Source: Streptomyces sp. R41
GTDB lineage: Bacteria; Actinomycetota; Actinomycetes; Streptomycetales; Streptomycetaceae
DNA length: 64,000 bases
Assembly (NCBI RefSeq): GCF_041053055.1
Contig: NZ_CP163443.1
Coordinates: forward strand, 3,410,001 to 3,474,000
Reading direction: 5' to 3'
Both the position numbers and the translations under genes were made by a program. Positions within the stretch are counted from its first letter, which is position 1. Every line of letters begins with the position of its first letter. Positions 52,155-61,693 of this stretch are shown here, in pieces. The notes beneath the pieces are model-generated. The model was not told the DNA's origin. It ran no database searches and saw only the letters and a list, made by a program, of their open reading frames with translations.

Positions 52155-52544
52155 TCACTCCGGGCCGCGGACGGCGGCGACGACCTCGATCTCGATGAGG
52201 GCGTCCGGCTTGAAGAGGCGTGCGGCCTCGAAGGTCATGCTGGTGGGTGCGGTGCCGGTGAGGAACTCCCGGCGTACGGCGCCGTATTCGGCGAGCTTGT
52301 CGATGTCGGTCAGGTACGTACGGATGTTGATGATGTCGGCGAGGGTCGCGCCGTGCGCCTTGAGCAGGGCGTCGATGGTCTCGAAGACGCCGCGGCTCTG
52401 AGTGACGAGGTCCTCGCCGTCCGCCACCTGGCCGGAGAGATACAACAGCGCTCCGCCGCCCGGGAGTTCGACGCGGGCGACCTGGGAGTAGTAGGCGTTG
52501 GCGGGCTGGGGCGCGGAGGCCGGGTTGTCCAACGTGATCTGCAC
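52155..52544 (-). CDS. RidA-family (YjgF/YER057c/UK114) protein
   Basis: The 129-residue protein has 'YYSQVARVELPGGGALLYLSGQVADGEDLV', 'FETIDALLKAHGATLADIINIRTYLTDI' and 'PTSMTFEAARLFKPDALIEIEVVAAV', the RidA pattern. RidA deaminates reactive enamine/imine intermediates, though a conserved Arg in 'TRLFxP'-type position appears here as Arg in 'AARLFKP'. It is followed by a hydroxyacid dehydrogenase 10 bp upstream on the same strand, likely the same operon. Confidence 0.88.
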   Translation of the reverse strand: MQITLDNPASAPQPANAYYSQVARVELPGGGALLYLSGQVADGEDLVTQSRGVFETIDALLKAHGATLADIINIRTYLTDIDKLAEYGAVRREFLTGTAPTSMTFEAARLFKPDALIEIEVVAAVRGPE

Positions 52545-52553
52545 GGGGTTCCT

Positions 52554-53366
52554 TCAGCTTGATCGACGGATGTGGGTGACGGCCTCGGCGATGTCGGCGT
52601 GGGCGATGCCCGGGTCCGCGGCAGCCCGCCTGAAGTGCTCCAACACCGCTTCCATGACCGGGAGTCGGGCCGCCTTGGTCGCCAGGTCGGTGTCCTTGAC
52701 GGCGAGCGAGGTGTCGAAGTGCACGCCCTCGGCGAAGGCGCGGGCGGCGGCGCCGCCGAGCGGGCCGTTCGCGAGGGCGGTGCGGGCGGTGCCCTCGTCG
52801 ATGCCCAGCGCGTCCGCGAGGGCCATGGTCTCGGCGACGAGGGCGACTCCGCCGAGTACGGCGGCGTTCACGAGGAGCTTGAGCGCGGCGCCGGAGCCGA
52901 GCGGGCCGGTACGGGTGACGGTGCCGAAGTGCGCCAGCACATGCTCGACAGGGGCCACGTCACCGCCCGCGAGGATGCCGAGTCGGCCCGCGGCGGCCTT
53001 GTCGGTGCTGCCCGCCACGGGCGCGTCGATGAGCGTCACGCCCTCCCCGAGCCGGGCGGCCAGCTCCTTGATCACGTCCGGGCCGACCGTCGACATCTCC
53101 ACCCAGGTCGCGCCCGGGCGGAGCTCCGGCACGATCGCGTCCGCGACCGCGTCGAGCGCGGCCGGGTCGGCGAGCATCGTGATCACCACGTCCGCGTCCC
53201 GTGCCGCCTCGGCCGGAGAGGCGGCGAGGGTCGCACCCTCCGCGACGAACGGCTCCGCCTTCGCGGCGGTGCGGTTCCAGACCGTCAACGGGTGCCCGGT
53301 GCCGAGGAGTTGGCGTGCCATCGCGGCGCCCATGTGACCGAGTCCGAGAAAAGCGATCTTTTCCAT
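52554..53366 (-). CDS. 3-hydroxyisobutyrate dehydrogenase-like oxidoreductase
   Basis: ATG 53366 gives 270 residues, starting 'KIAFLGLGHMGAAMARQLLGTGHPLTVWNRT', the NAD(P)-binding motif. 'LIDAPVAGSTDKAAAGRLGILAGGD' is the substrate-binding 'DAPVSGG'-type box, and 'GSGAALKLLVNAAVLGGVALVAETMALA' includes the catalytic Lys. It belongs to the beta-hydroxyacid dehydrogenase/GlyR group. It probably forms an operon with ridA and is divergent from a LysR gene that may regulate it. Confidence 0.88.
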   Translation of the reverse strand: MEKIAFLGLGHMGAAMARQLLGTGHPLTVWNRTAAKAEPFVAEGATLAASPAEAARDADVVITMLADPAALDAVADAIVPELRPGATWVEMSTVGPDVIKELAARLGEGVTLIDAPVAGSTDKAAAGRLGILAGGDVAPVEHVLAHFGTVTRTGPLGSGAALKLLVNAAVLGGVALVAETMALADALGIDEGTARTALANGPLGGAAARAFAEGVHFDTSLAVKDTDLATKAARLPVMEAVLEHFRRAAADPGIAHADIAEAVTHIRRSS

Positions 53367-53406
53367 GTCTTCGACGCTAGGCACCCACAGGTGATGCGAC
53401 AAGCGA

Positions 53407-54405
53407 ATGTCTAGCATGTGTGTCATGCAGGACTCGCATGACACTCGGATGGTCGGTGCCGTCGACGGCAGGGGCCGGCAGAACGACGTACCCGATCTCT
53501 CGACCGTTTGGCTGCGGGTGTTCCTCGAAGTCGCCCGGCACGGTTCGTTCACCGTGGCCGCGCGGACGCTCGGGTGGACGCAGTCCGCGGTGTCGCGGCA
53601 GATCTCCTCGCTGGAGGCGTCGCTCGGCGGTGCCCCGCTCTTCGACCGGATGGCCCGGGGTGTACGGCTGACGGAGGCCGGGCGGGTCCTCGTACCGCAC
53701 GCCGAGTCGGTGGTCGAGCGGCTGCACGGCGCGGGGCGGGAGTTGGCCGCGCTGCGGGAGGCGGCGGGCGGGCGGCTGCGGGTGGGCGCCTTCGCCACGG
53801 CGGACGCGGCCCTCGTACCGCGGGCCATCGCGGCGTTCCGTGCCCGCCACCCCGGAGTCCGGCTCACCCGCAAGGAAGGCTTCACCCCCGTACTCCTGGA
53901 CCGGCTGACCGCCGACCATCTCGACCTGGCGGTCGTCTCGACGACGGGCCACACCCCGCTGGACGCCTACACCCTGCATCACCTCCTCGACGAGTCCCTG
54001 TACGTCGCCGTCCCCGCCGATCATCCGCTCGCCGCCGAGCCCTCCGTACGACTGCCCCAACTCGCCGACGCCGACTGGATATCCGGCGGGCCCCGCCCCG
54101 AGGGCACCCTGCTCGACGCGGCCCTGCGGCACGGGTTCCGCCCGCGCGTCGCGCATGTCGTCGCCGAGTGGACCGCCAAGCAGGGGTACGTCGCCGCCGG
54201 GCTCGGCGTGACGCTGATCCCGGCGCTCGCCGCGGAGTCCGTACGGCCCGACATCGCGCTGCTCCCGGTCCTCGACGAGGACGCGCCGGCGCGGGCGGTG
54301 TACGCGGCGACGGTGCGCGGACGGTCGCCGGCACCGGCGGGCGAGGCGTTCCTGGCCGCGCTGCGGGCGTCGGCCGCCAAGATTCCCGGCACCAGGGCGA
54401 CTTGA
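53407..54405 (+). CDS. LysR-family transcriptional regulator
   Basis: The HTH is 'LRVFLEVARHGSFTVAARTLGWTQSAVSRQISSLEASLGGAPLFDR' at about residues 38-85, followed by the LysR substrate-binding domain ('GRLRVGAFATADAALVPRAIAAF'). The first ~25 residues are poorly conserved, so a later ATG (53425 or 53449) may be the real start. It shares a 40-bp gap with the dehydrogenase gene, the usual divergent arrangement of LysR and its target. Confidence 0.88.
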   Translation: MSSMCVMQDSHDTRMVGAVDGRGRQNDVPDLSTVWLRVFLEVARHGSFTVAARTLGWTQSAVSRQISSLEASLGGAPLFDRMARGVRLTEAGRVLVPHAESVVERLHGAGRELAALREAAGGRLRVGAFATADAALVPRAIAAFRARHPGVRLTRKEGFTPVLLDRLTADHLDLAVVSTTGHTPLDAYTLHHLLDESLYVAVPADHPLAAEPSVRLPQLADADWISGGPRPEGTLLDAALRHGFRPRVAHVVAEWTAKQGYVAAGLGVTLIPALAAESVRPDIALLPVLDEDAPARAVYAATVRGRSPAPAGEAFLAALRASAAKIPGTRAT

Positions 54406-54553
54406 TCCCGCCACCAGGGTCTCTGGGACCAGTGGGACTGCATCGAGCCTCCCCGGTGCCTCACCCGTCATGCGCCATGGCGTACGCCCCAGCCGTCACG
54501 GGATACTGCCGCCGTCCGGCAGCACCCCACGGCGACGGAAGGCCCGAACTCCC

Positions 54554-55864
54554 TTGACTCACATACGCGTTCGGATCGGCGTACTCGGACTGGCCCTGCT
54601 CGCGGGTCTGACGGCCACGCCCAGCGCGTCGGCCGCCGAGACCTCCACCGTCGAGGAGCAGCGGCTCGACAAGGCCGCTCCCCAGGAGATCCTGCGGCGT
54701 TCCGGATTCGACACCGTGGCCCCGGCGTTCGCGCGGGCGCTGGGCAGGGCGGACTCGTACGCGCAGGCCCGGCACGTCGTCGTACAGCAGGGCGCGCGGC
54801 TGTGGCGGCGTGCCGTCGACCGGGCGCAGGGCCGGGGTCCGGCGGGCGGGGACCTGAGCCGGGACGACGACCGGCCGCTGTACTGGGCCCGGCTCGGCAT
54901 GACGCGCGAAGTACGCCAGTGGGAGCCGGAGTTCAGCCTCTCCGACACTCAACGCTCCCAGTTGCTGGACGCGTTGGAGCAGAACTCGCGTGGCCAGAAC
55001 GCCATCCGTTACCCGCACACCAAGGGTGTGAAGCGGATCCTGGTCACCGGGTTCGACCCGTTCACGCTGGACCGCGACATCCGGATCTCCAATCCCTCCG
55101 GAGCCACCGCGCTCGCCCTCGACGGCACGACGATCCAGACGGCGGACGGTCCGGCACGCGTCGAGACGGCCATGTTCCCGGTCCGCTGGCAGGACTTCAC
55201 TGGGGGCACCTCCCAGGCGTTCAGATCTGGGGGAGGTACGGTGGAGCGCACGCTGCGGCCGTATCTGCCGCACGTGGACCTGTTCACGACGGTCAGCCAG
55301 GGCCGCGTCGGCCGCTTCGACGTGGAGCGGACCAACGGGGCCTGGCGGGGCGGCTACCCGGACAACCTCAACCTCTCAGTGACCGAGACGGTCCCGGTCA
55401 CCGACCCGGCCTCGCAGCCGCAGTGGACGTCGACGACCCTCCCGTACCAGGAGATCGTCGCCGCGGACACCGGCCGCTTCCCCGTGTACGACAACACGTC
55501 GGTGACCGAGATCCCGGCGGGCGGTACGGATCCGGTCGTACGCCCCGACGGCCCGACCCCGGGTTCCACGGCCCGCGCCGGTGGCGGCGGCAACTATCTC
55601 TCCAACGAGATCGCCTACCGCGCGACGCTGCTCCGCGACCGCCTCGGGCTGCACTCCACGCTCCCCGGGGGGCATGTGCACACGCCGGTGCTGCAGTTCG
55701 GCACGGGCAACACGGACCCGGCGACCGGCACGGTCACCGATCCGGAGTTCGTGCGGAACCGGCTGGACATCATCGATCAGGTACGGGCGATCCTGACGGT
55801 GGCGGTGGACGCGACCGCCACAGCATCGGCTCCCGCTAGTGCGACGGAGCGAACGCGAGGCTGA
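54554..55864 (+). CDS. Secreted pyroglutamyl-peptidase-like protein (Cys replaced by Ser)
   Basis: The TTG at 54554 (GGAAGG upstream) is a likely start; an ATG at 54470 is the alternative. A signal peptide ends 'SASAAETS'. 'ILVTGFDPFTLDRDIRISNPSGATALALDG' is the pyrrolidone-carboxylate peptidase signature. 'GGHVHTPVLQFG' holds the active His. The expected active Cys, normally in 'Y-L-C-N', appears here as 'GNYLSNEIAYRATLL', a Ser. A 39-bp palindromic insert (55200-55238) adds a GGTSQAFRSGGG-like stretch. The gene may encode a Ser-type or inactive variant. Its 3' end overlaps the convergent LysE gene by 29 bp. Confidence 0.75.
   Translation: MTHIRVRIGVLGLALLAGLTATPSASAAETSTVEEQRLDKAAPQEILRRSGFDTVAPAFARALGRADSYAQARHVVVQQGARLWRRAVDRAQGRGPAGGDLSRDDDRPLYWARLGMTREVRQWEPEFSLSDTQRSQLLDALEQNSRGQNAIRYPHTKGVKRILVTGFDPFTLDRDIRISNPSGATALALDGTTIQTADGPARVETAMFPVRWQDFTGGTSQAFRSGGGTVERTLRPYLPHVDLFTTVSQGRVGRFDVERTNGAWRGGYPDNLNLSVTETVPVTDPASQPQWTSTTLPYQEIVAADTGRFPVYDNTSVTEIPAGGTDPVVRPDGPTPGSTARAGGGGNYLSNEIAYRATLLRDRLGLHSTLPGGHVHTPVLQFGTGNTDPATGTVTDPEFVRNRLDIIDQVRAILTVAVDATATASAPASATERTRG
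55200..55238. repeat. Short in-frame palindromic insert
   Basis: Within the pyroglutamyl-peptidase-like gene, 'CTGGGGGCACCTCCCAG' is followed by 'CTGGGGGAGGT' across a 10-nt spacer; CACCTCCCAG and CTGGGGGAGGT are mutually complementary with one bulge. The 39 bp keep frame and code for Gly/Ser-rich residues, which looks like a small mobile or repetitive element inserted in the gene. Confidence 0.5.
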
Positions 55865-56450
55865 TGCCGAGGCCGGCCAGGACGGAGCCGATGACCTTGT
55901 TCAGGACCTTCTGGCCGCGCAGCATCAGCGTGCGCATCCGGTCGTGCGAGAAGAAGACCGCGACGACGCCGAACCACAACAGGTGGGCGAAGGACATGAA
56001 CAGCCCGTAGCCCACCTGCTGGTAGACCGGGGTGCCGGGGCTGACCACCTGGGCGAACGTCGAGACGACGAAGAGGGTCGTCTTGGGATTGAGGACGTTG
56101 GTGAGGAAGCCCGTGCGCAGGGCGGCGAACGGGGTCAGGGTCGTCTTGTTGGCCAGATCGACCTCGACGTCTTCGCGCGCGCGGAAGGTGCGCACGCCGA
56201 TGTAGACGAGGTACGCCGCGCCGATCAGCTTGATCACGGTGAACAGGGCGGTCGAGGACGCGATCAGGAGTCCGACGCCGAGCATCGTGTACGTCACGTG
56301 CACCAGGACGCCGGCGGCGACGCCGGTGGCGGCGAACAGCCCTGTCCGGCGGCCGTAGAGGTAGCTGTTGCGGACGACCATGGCGAAGTCGGCGCCGGGG
56401 GCGATGACCGCCAGGACCGTGATGACGGCGACGGCGAGTATCTCGGTCAC
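55836..56450 (-). CDS. LysE-family amino acid exporter
   Basis: The 204-residue protein has six hydrophobic helices. 'VLAVIAPGADFAMVVRNSYLYGRRTGLFAATGVAAG' is the LysE/RhtB N-terminal motif. 'KLIGAAYLVYIGVRTFRAR' and 'NVLNPKTTLFVVSTFAQVV' follow. It exports an amino acid or analog. Its ATG overlaps the stop of the upstream EI24 gene (ATGA), and its 3' end overlaps the convergent secreted gene by 29 bp. Confidence 0.9.
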   Translation of the reverse strand: MTEILAVAVITVLAVIAPGADFAMVVRNSYLYGRRTGLFAATGVAAGVLVHVTYTMLGVGLLIASSTALFTVIKLIGAAYLVYIGVRTFRAREDVEVDLANKTTLTPFAALRTGFLTNVLNPKTTLFVVSTFAQVVSPGTPVYQQVGYGLFMSFAHLLWFGVVAVFFSHDRMRTLMLRGQKVLNKVIGSVLAGLGISLAFAPSH

Positions 56451-57253
56451 GGGGTGGCTCCCTCCTCGGGGGCGTCAACGGTTTCGGGGGCGTCCTCGGT
56501 CGTCTCCGTCTCCTCGCCACGCAGATCGCGGGCCATGAGAGTGGCGCCCGCGACGGCTCCGGGCATCAGGAAGACCGCGACGAACGGAACCAGGAAGGCC
56601 AGGCCCAGGGGCGTGCCGAAGCCCCAGACGAGCATCTTGCGCGAGCGGAGCAGAGACAGGCGTGCGCGGAGGTCGACGCCGCGGCGCTGAAGGGCGACGG
56701 CGGTGAGTTCCTCGGTGAGGAAGAACCCGGTGACGAAGAAGCCGATCACCGGGATGACCGTCTGGCCGACGAACGGGACGAAGCCGAGGGCGAAGAGGAG
56801 CACGCCCCACAGGACCGCCCTTACGACGATACGGAGGCTGTCCCGCCCCGAGATCCACAGCTCCCGCCAGAGTGGGAGTCCCGACTCGGGGGCCGTGCCG
56901 TCCGGGGAGACGTCGCGGTCGACCTTCTCGGAGAGGTTCTCGTAGAAGGGCTGCCCTATGAGGAGGGTGACCGCCGTGAAGGTGAGGACGGAGAGGAGGA
57001 GGGCGAGGGCGCAGAGTACGGCGGTGAGGAAACCGCGGAAGAGACCCGGCCAGGGGCTGGTCCAGTCGTCCGCGAAGGGGGTGGCCCAGGTGACGAAGTC
57101 CTCGCCGTACAGGGCGAGGGTGACGAGCGCTGCCGCGTAGAGCACGAGGGTGATGAGACCCGGGACCAGTCCGAACCCGTACTGCTTCCCGTGCCGGGCC
57201 ACCCATCGCTGGCCCTGCACCAAGTAGTTGAAGCCCACCCCAAGATCGCGCAT
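56447..57253 (-). CDS. EI24/CysZ-like membrane protein
   Basis: The 268-residue protein has 'MRDLGVGFNYLVQGQRWVARHGKQYGFGLVPGLITLVLYAAALV' at the start, then 'LLIGQPFYENLSEKVDRDV' and 'FVPFVGQTVIPVIGFFVTGFFLTEELTAVALQRRGV'. This is the EI24 (CysZ) pattern with four to five helices. CysZ homologues take up sulfate, but the actinobacterial branch is not characterised. It is translationally coupled to the lysE gene by a 4-bp overlap. Confidence 0.88.
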   Translation of the reverse strand: MRDLGVGFNYLVQGQRWVARHGKQYGFGLVPGLITLVLYAAALVTLALYGEDFVTWATPFADDWTSPWPGLFRGFLTAVLCALALLLSVLTFTAVTLLIGQPFYENLSEKVDRDVSPDGTAPESGLPLWRELWISGRDSLRIVVRAVLWGVLLFALGFVPFVGQTVIPVIGFFVTGFFLTEELTAVALQRRGVDLRARLSLLRSRKMLVWGFGTPLGLAFLVPFVAVFLMPGAVAGATLMARDLRGEETETTEDAPETVDAPEEGATP

Positions 57254-57296
57254 GGGGGAACTTTAGCGGGACGCTTCGCGGGGGCGCGGGTGGGTG

Positions 57297-57430
57297 GTTT
57301 TTTCGCCCCCTCCGCCCCTACCCGTCCCGTACCAGCCTTTCGGCTGCGGGTGCGTGGGGGCTTGTCGCGCAGTTCCCCGCGCCCCTTTTTGGGGGCGCAG
57401 CCCCCAGGGACAGGTAGGGGCGGAGGGGGC
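57297..57430. repeat. Nested palindromic intergenic repeat, copy 3 (internal deletion)
   Basis: The outer arm 'TCGCCCCCTCCGCCCCTACC' (about 57302-57321) and its complement ending near 57430 frame a shortened core. The right half of the central palindrome is replaced by 'GGGGGCGCAGCCCCCAGGGA'. Lies between EI24 and the next gene on the same strand. Confidence 0.75.
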
Positions 57431-57433
57431 GGA

Positions 57434-58306
57434 TCACACCGGGGTGACCGCGACCACCACGCCCCGTTCCGCCGCGGGCGACGCCGCTGCCGAGACGCGG
57501 ACGGCCGCCGCGCGGGCGACGCGCCCCGCGCGGGAGGCGGTGGCGAGGAGGACCGGCTGGAGTTGTTCGAGGCCGGAGACAAGGAGCTCCTCGCTCGCGA
57601 TGAGGAGCGGGCGGACCGCCGTCATCGCGGCGGCCGCCGCCTCCGTGAGATCGGCGAGGGGAGGGAGCCCGGCCCGCACGACCCCCGCCCCGGCGGCAGC
57701 CGCCCGCTCCGCCAGCGCGACCTGAAGCGGCAGCAGCGGAGCCAGCGCGGCGGTCAACGCATCGGCGATACGCCGAAGTTCGGGCGACGAGCTCCGCAGG
57801 ACGTCCGCGGCGGCCCGTACCACCGGAGTCAGCGCGAGCAGCGCCCCCGCCGCGACCCCTGCCGCCGCGGGCAGCAGCGGCGAGGTCGCCTCCACCAGCT
57901 CCCCGAGCGCGACGGCCGCCTCCTCCACGGCGGGTTCCACCGCGTCGAGGATGGGCAGCAGACTGTCGCCCACCGCGGCGAGCAACGCCTGCGCCGGTTC
58001 GCTCACGGGATGCACCGCGAGCGGCGCCCCACTCGTGCCGAGCCGCGTCAGCGTGTCCACGATCCGGTAGAAGGCCTCCTGCGCCTGCGGGGAGGCGCTC
58101 GCCTCGGCCAGCTCGGCCGTCGTCTCGCGCAGGACGCGCAGCACCTCCGCCCCCGACCCGTCCCGGGGATCGAAAGTGTTGACGGCGATTCTCGTGATGT
58201 TCCCGGCCGTGTCGAGGAGTTGGCCGGTGATGTCGGTCGTGTTGCGCGCCATGCGCAGCACGTCCTCCCTGCTGGGGAGCGACGGGATCAACGGAATCGG
58301 GGACAT
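57434..58306 (-). CDS. Hypothetical helical protein, 290 aa
   Basis: ATG 58306 has GAGGAGG upstream. The protein starts 'SPIPLIPSLPSREDVLRMARNTTDITGQLLDTAGNITRIAVNTFDPRDG' and then is Ala/Leu/Val-rich, with long helices but no clear membrane segments. No domain recognised. It contains amphipathic helices ('AAADVLRSSSPELRRIADALTAALAPL') that could associate with a membrane or form a coiled bundle. Codon bias is normal; function unknown. Confidence 0.7.
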   Translation of the reverse strand: MSPIPLIPSLPSREDVLRMARNTTDITGQLLDTAGNITRIAVNTFDPRDGSGAEVLRVLRETTAELAEASASPQAQEAFYRIVDTLTRLGTSGAPLAVHPVSEPAQALLAAVGDSLLPILDAVEPAVEEAAVALGELVEATSPLLPAAAGVAAGALLALTPVVRAAADVLRSSSPELRRIADALTAALAPLLPLQVALAERAAAAGAGVVRAGLPPLADLTEAAAAAMTAVRPLLIASEELLVSGLEQLQPVLLATASRAGRVARAAAVRVSAAASPAAERGVVVAVTPV

Positions 58307-58532
58307 GGAGGCCCTCCTCGCCACGCGCACTACCGCTCGGCCGAACCTGCGGCCCGGCCCTCCGTCGCGCCGGCGCCCGCACTCAGCATGCCCCGTCCGG
58401 CCCTCCGAGGATGCGCCATCCGGGGCATCCATGACCACAGCCGTGACGGCGACGCCCTCTTGTTGCAGAAGAGTCGAACAGGTACACCTCGCCGTACCGC
58501 TCACAGAAACCCCCTCATCGGAGGTACGACGC

Positions 58533-61094
58533 GTGCGCTTACCGAAGCCTCTTCCGAAGCGTCTTCCCAGACGTGTCCTGATCGCCGGCGTCACCGCCAC
58601 CGCGGCCGGCTCGCTGCTGTTCGCACCGCACAGCGCCACCGCGGACCGCAAACCGCCGGTCCGCGAGGGATCCGCCTCGGAGAGCGGCGCCGCCGGGGCC
58701 CCCGCGAGCGCCGCCCGCAACGCCCTCACCGCCCCCGTCACCGACCTCTCCGCGAGCGCGAGCCCCGGCGGCTACCCCCGCGAACAGGTCCTCACCCCGG
58801 ACCCGGAGAACCCCGCCGACAAGTCCATCAAGCTCGGCCTCACCCCGTACCACGCCATCGCCCCGAAGCTGAACGCCCTGCAGCAGCTCGGCGACCGTGT
58901 GAGCGTCGAGGTCGCGGGCCGCTCGGCCGGCGGTCACCGGCTCTACCTCGTCACCGTCACCGCCCCGGAGAGCGCCCGCGAGACCCGCGCCCAGGAACGT
59001 CTGCGCGAACTCATCGAGAACGCGCCCCAGGCGGCGGCCAAGGATCCGGCCGTCAAGAAGACCTACAAAACGCCCGTGTTCTTCAACAACAACATCCACG
59101 GCAACGAGTGGGAGGGCACGGACGCCGCCCTCAAGCTGATCCAGCAGCTCGCGACCGCGCACGACGCGAAGACCACCGACCTCCTCGCCCACAACCGCCT
59201 CTACTTCAACATCACCGCGAACCCGGACGGCCGTATCGCGGGCACCCGCACCAACGCCAACGGCTTCGACCTGAACCGCGACTTCATCACCGCCTCGCAG
59301 CCCGAGGCGCGCGCGGTGCGGCAGATCGGGATCGACAAGCAGCCGGCCGTCATGCTCGACCTCCACGGTTACGTCAACGGCACCCTCATCGAGCCGACCA
59401 CCCCGCCGCACGGCGAGAACTACGAGTACGACCTCTTCCTCAAGAACACCTACGCCAACGCCCTCGGCATGGAGGCCGCCGTCAACGGCCTCGGCCTCAC
59501 CCCCGCCAAGGACGGCGTGGAGCCGGCTCAGATCCCCTTCCGCGACCAGCGCGAGGGCTGGGACGACTGGCCGCCGATCTTCACACCCCAGTACGCGGCG
59601 TTCCATGGCACGGTCGCCGCGCACACCGTCGAGATCCCGCTGACGGTGAACAACTCGGCGTACGACACGCTGCCGGTGGACGAGCTCAGGCGCCGCTCGG
59701 CCATCAACGTCGACGTGGCCGGCGCCGCCATGCGGGCGACGCTCGACTTCGCCAAGTCCCACCGGACTTCCCTCATCGCCGACCAGATCGAGGTCTTCCG
59801 GCGCGGTGCGACGGGCGCTGCCCAGGTGCCGGTCTCCGCCGAGACGGTCCCCGGCGTCCCGGGCATCGGCCCCGAGGACGTCTACACGACCGACTTCCCG
59901 CGCGCGTACGTCATTCCGGCCGGCCCGACACAGCGCTCGGCCACCGCCGCCGCCCGCCTCGTCGACCACCTGCTCGCCAATGACGTACGCGTCACGCGCG
60001 CGGTCCACGGCTTCCGGCTCGCGGGACGGTCGTACGCGAAGGGCTCGTACGTCGTGGACCTGCACCAGCCCAAACGAGGTCTCGCCAATGTGATGCTCGC
60101 GGACGGCCGGGACATCAGTGACAAGGTGTCGACGATGTACGACATCTCGGGCTGGAGCCTGGGCCGCCTGTGGGGCGCGACGGTCGAGCGCGTGCTGAGC
60201 GGGAGTCCGTCCGCCGTCCCGTTGCGCACGGTCGGCGCCACCACGCGCGTCGGATACGTCGCTCCGCGCGGCGACCTGCGCCTGCGTCTCGACACCCCGC
60301 AGGAGATCGCGGCGCTCAACTCCCTTCTTCGGCAGGGTGTTTCCGTGCGCCGGACCGCCGACGGCAGTGCGCTCGTGCCGTCCTCGGCCCGGACGAAGGC
60401 CGATGCCCTCGCCCGCGCGTACGACGTCGCCTTCGACGCGACGAAGACGACCGGCGGCACCCTCCTGCACCCCACCCGCGTCGCCGCCGCCGTCACCGCC
60501 GGTGAGCTCTTCGCCCTCCGTGAGATGAACTTCGACGTGGTCCCGGTGTCGACGGCGATCCTCAACGCGGGCTTCGACTGGTCCTCGGCGGATGTGCTGT
60601 TCGTGTCGTCGGGGCTGGACCACTCGGCCCTGACCGCGTCGGCGCGGACGGCCTTGGATGCCTTCCTGGGCACCCACGGCCTCGTCGGCCGCGGAGCCAC
60701 GGGCGCCGCGCTCAACGCCGCCGCCGGACTGCTCGCCGTGAAGCCGGTCGAGGGCAACGGGGACGCCAACGGCGTGGTGCGAGTGGTGAATTCGGGCGGT
60801 TGGGTCACGACGGGCGCTCCCGATCACAGTTTCGTGTACGCCCCCGTCTGGTTCACCGATCTCGGGCCCGGGGTCCGCGTCGAGCAGTCGTACGCGACGG
60901 GCGATCCGCTCGTCTCCGGGCACTGGCGGCCGCTGGACGACGGCACGGGCGGGCCCACGGCGGCGGGAGGCCGGGCGTCGGTGGTCAGCGGTCCGCACGC
61001 GGTGCTGTTCGGCACCGAGCCGCTCTTCCGTGACCATCCGAAGGGGGAGTTCCCACAGGTGGGGAGGGCCTTGCTGACGGTGTCCCGAGGGTAG
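58533..61094 (+). CDS. Secreted M14-family zinc carboxypeptidase, 853 aa, with TTA codon
   Basis: GTG 58533 with GGAGG 8 nt upstream gives a signal peptide (basic 'KPLPKRLPRRVLIAGV', core to 'ATA'). The M14 zinc site is 'NNNIHGNEWEG' (His189, Glu192), with the third ligand probably in 'MLDLHGYVNG'. 'GFDLNRDFI' supplies catalytic residues. A large C-terminal half (about 470-853) has glutamine-amidotransferase-like 'VLFVSSGLDHSALTASARTALDAFLG' features. Codon 3 is TTA (58539), so translation may need bldA. Likely an extracellular peptidase tied to development. Confidence 0.88.
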   Translation: MRLPKPLPKRLPRRVLIAGVTATAAGSLLFAPHSATADRKPPVREGSASESGAAGAPASAARNALTAPVTDLSASASPGGYPREQVLTPDPENPADKSIKLGLTPYHAIAPKLNALQQLGDRVSVEVAGRSAGGHRLYLVTVTAPESARETRAQERLRELIENAPQAAAKDPAVKKTYKTPVFFNNNIHGNEWEGTDAALKLIQQLATAHDAKTTDLLAHNRLYFNITANPDGRIAGTRTNANGFDLNRDFITASQPEARAVRQIGIDKQPAVMLDLHGYVNGTLIEPTTPPHGENYEYDLFLKNTYANALGMEAAVNGLGLTPAKDGVEPAQIPFRDQREGWDDWPPIFTPQYAAFHGTVAAHTVEIPLTVNNSAYDTLPVDELRRRSAINVDVAGAAMRATLDFAKSHRTSLIADQIEVFRRGATGAAQVPVSAETVPGVPGIGPEDVYTTDFPRAYVIPAGPTQRSATAAARLVDHLLANDVRVTRAVHGFRLAGRSYAKGSYVVDLHQPKRGLANVMLADGRDISDKVSTMYDISGWSLGRLWGATVERVLSGSPSAVPLRTVGATTRVGYVAPRGDLRLRLDTPQEIAALNSLLRQGVSVRRTADGSALVPSSARTKADALARAYDVAFDATKTTGGTLLHPTRVAAAVTAGELFALREMNFDVVPVSTAILNAGFDWSSADVLFVSSGLDHSALTASARTALDAFLGTHGLVGRGATGAALNAAAGLLAVKPVEGNGDANGVVRVVNSGGWVTTGAPDHSFVYAPVWFTDLGPGVRVEQSYATGDPLVSGHWRPLDDGTGGPTAAGGRASVVSGPHAVLFGTEPLFRDHPKGEFPQVGRALLTVSRG

Positions 61095-61104
61095 TGGCAC
61101 GACA

Positions 61105-61137
61105 GAGGCCGCACCCCACGTCCTAGGGTGCGGCCTC
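61105..61137. terminator. Bidirectional terminator between the peptidase and ohr
   Basis: GAGGCCGCACCC pairs perfectly with GGGTGCGGCCTC around a 9-nt loop, between two convergent genes. Confidence 0.8.
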
Positions 61138-61158
61138 CGCCGTGAGCAACGAATGCCG

Positions 61159-61578
<420 letters not shown>

Positions 61579-61693
61579 ACGGTGCGTTCCTCCTTGGTCC
61601 GCCGCGACTCGCGCCCACGATCGCGACGACTTCGGAAAGAAGTTACCGTATGCCGGAAGTCCAGCGACAGGCCCTCTCGGGATCGCCGTGGGC

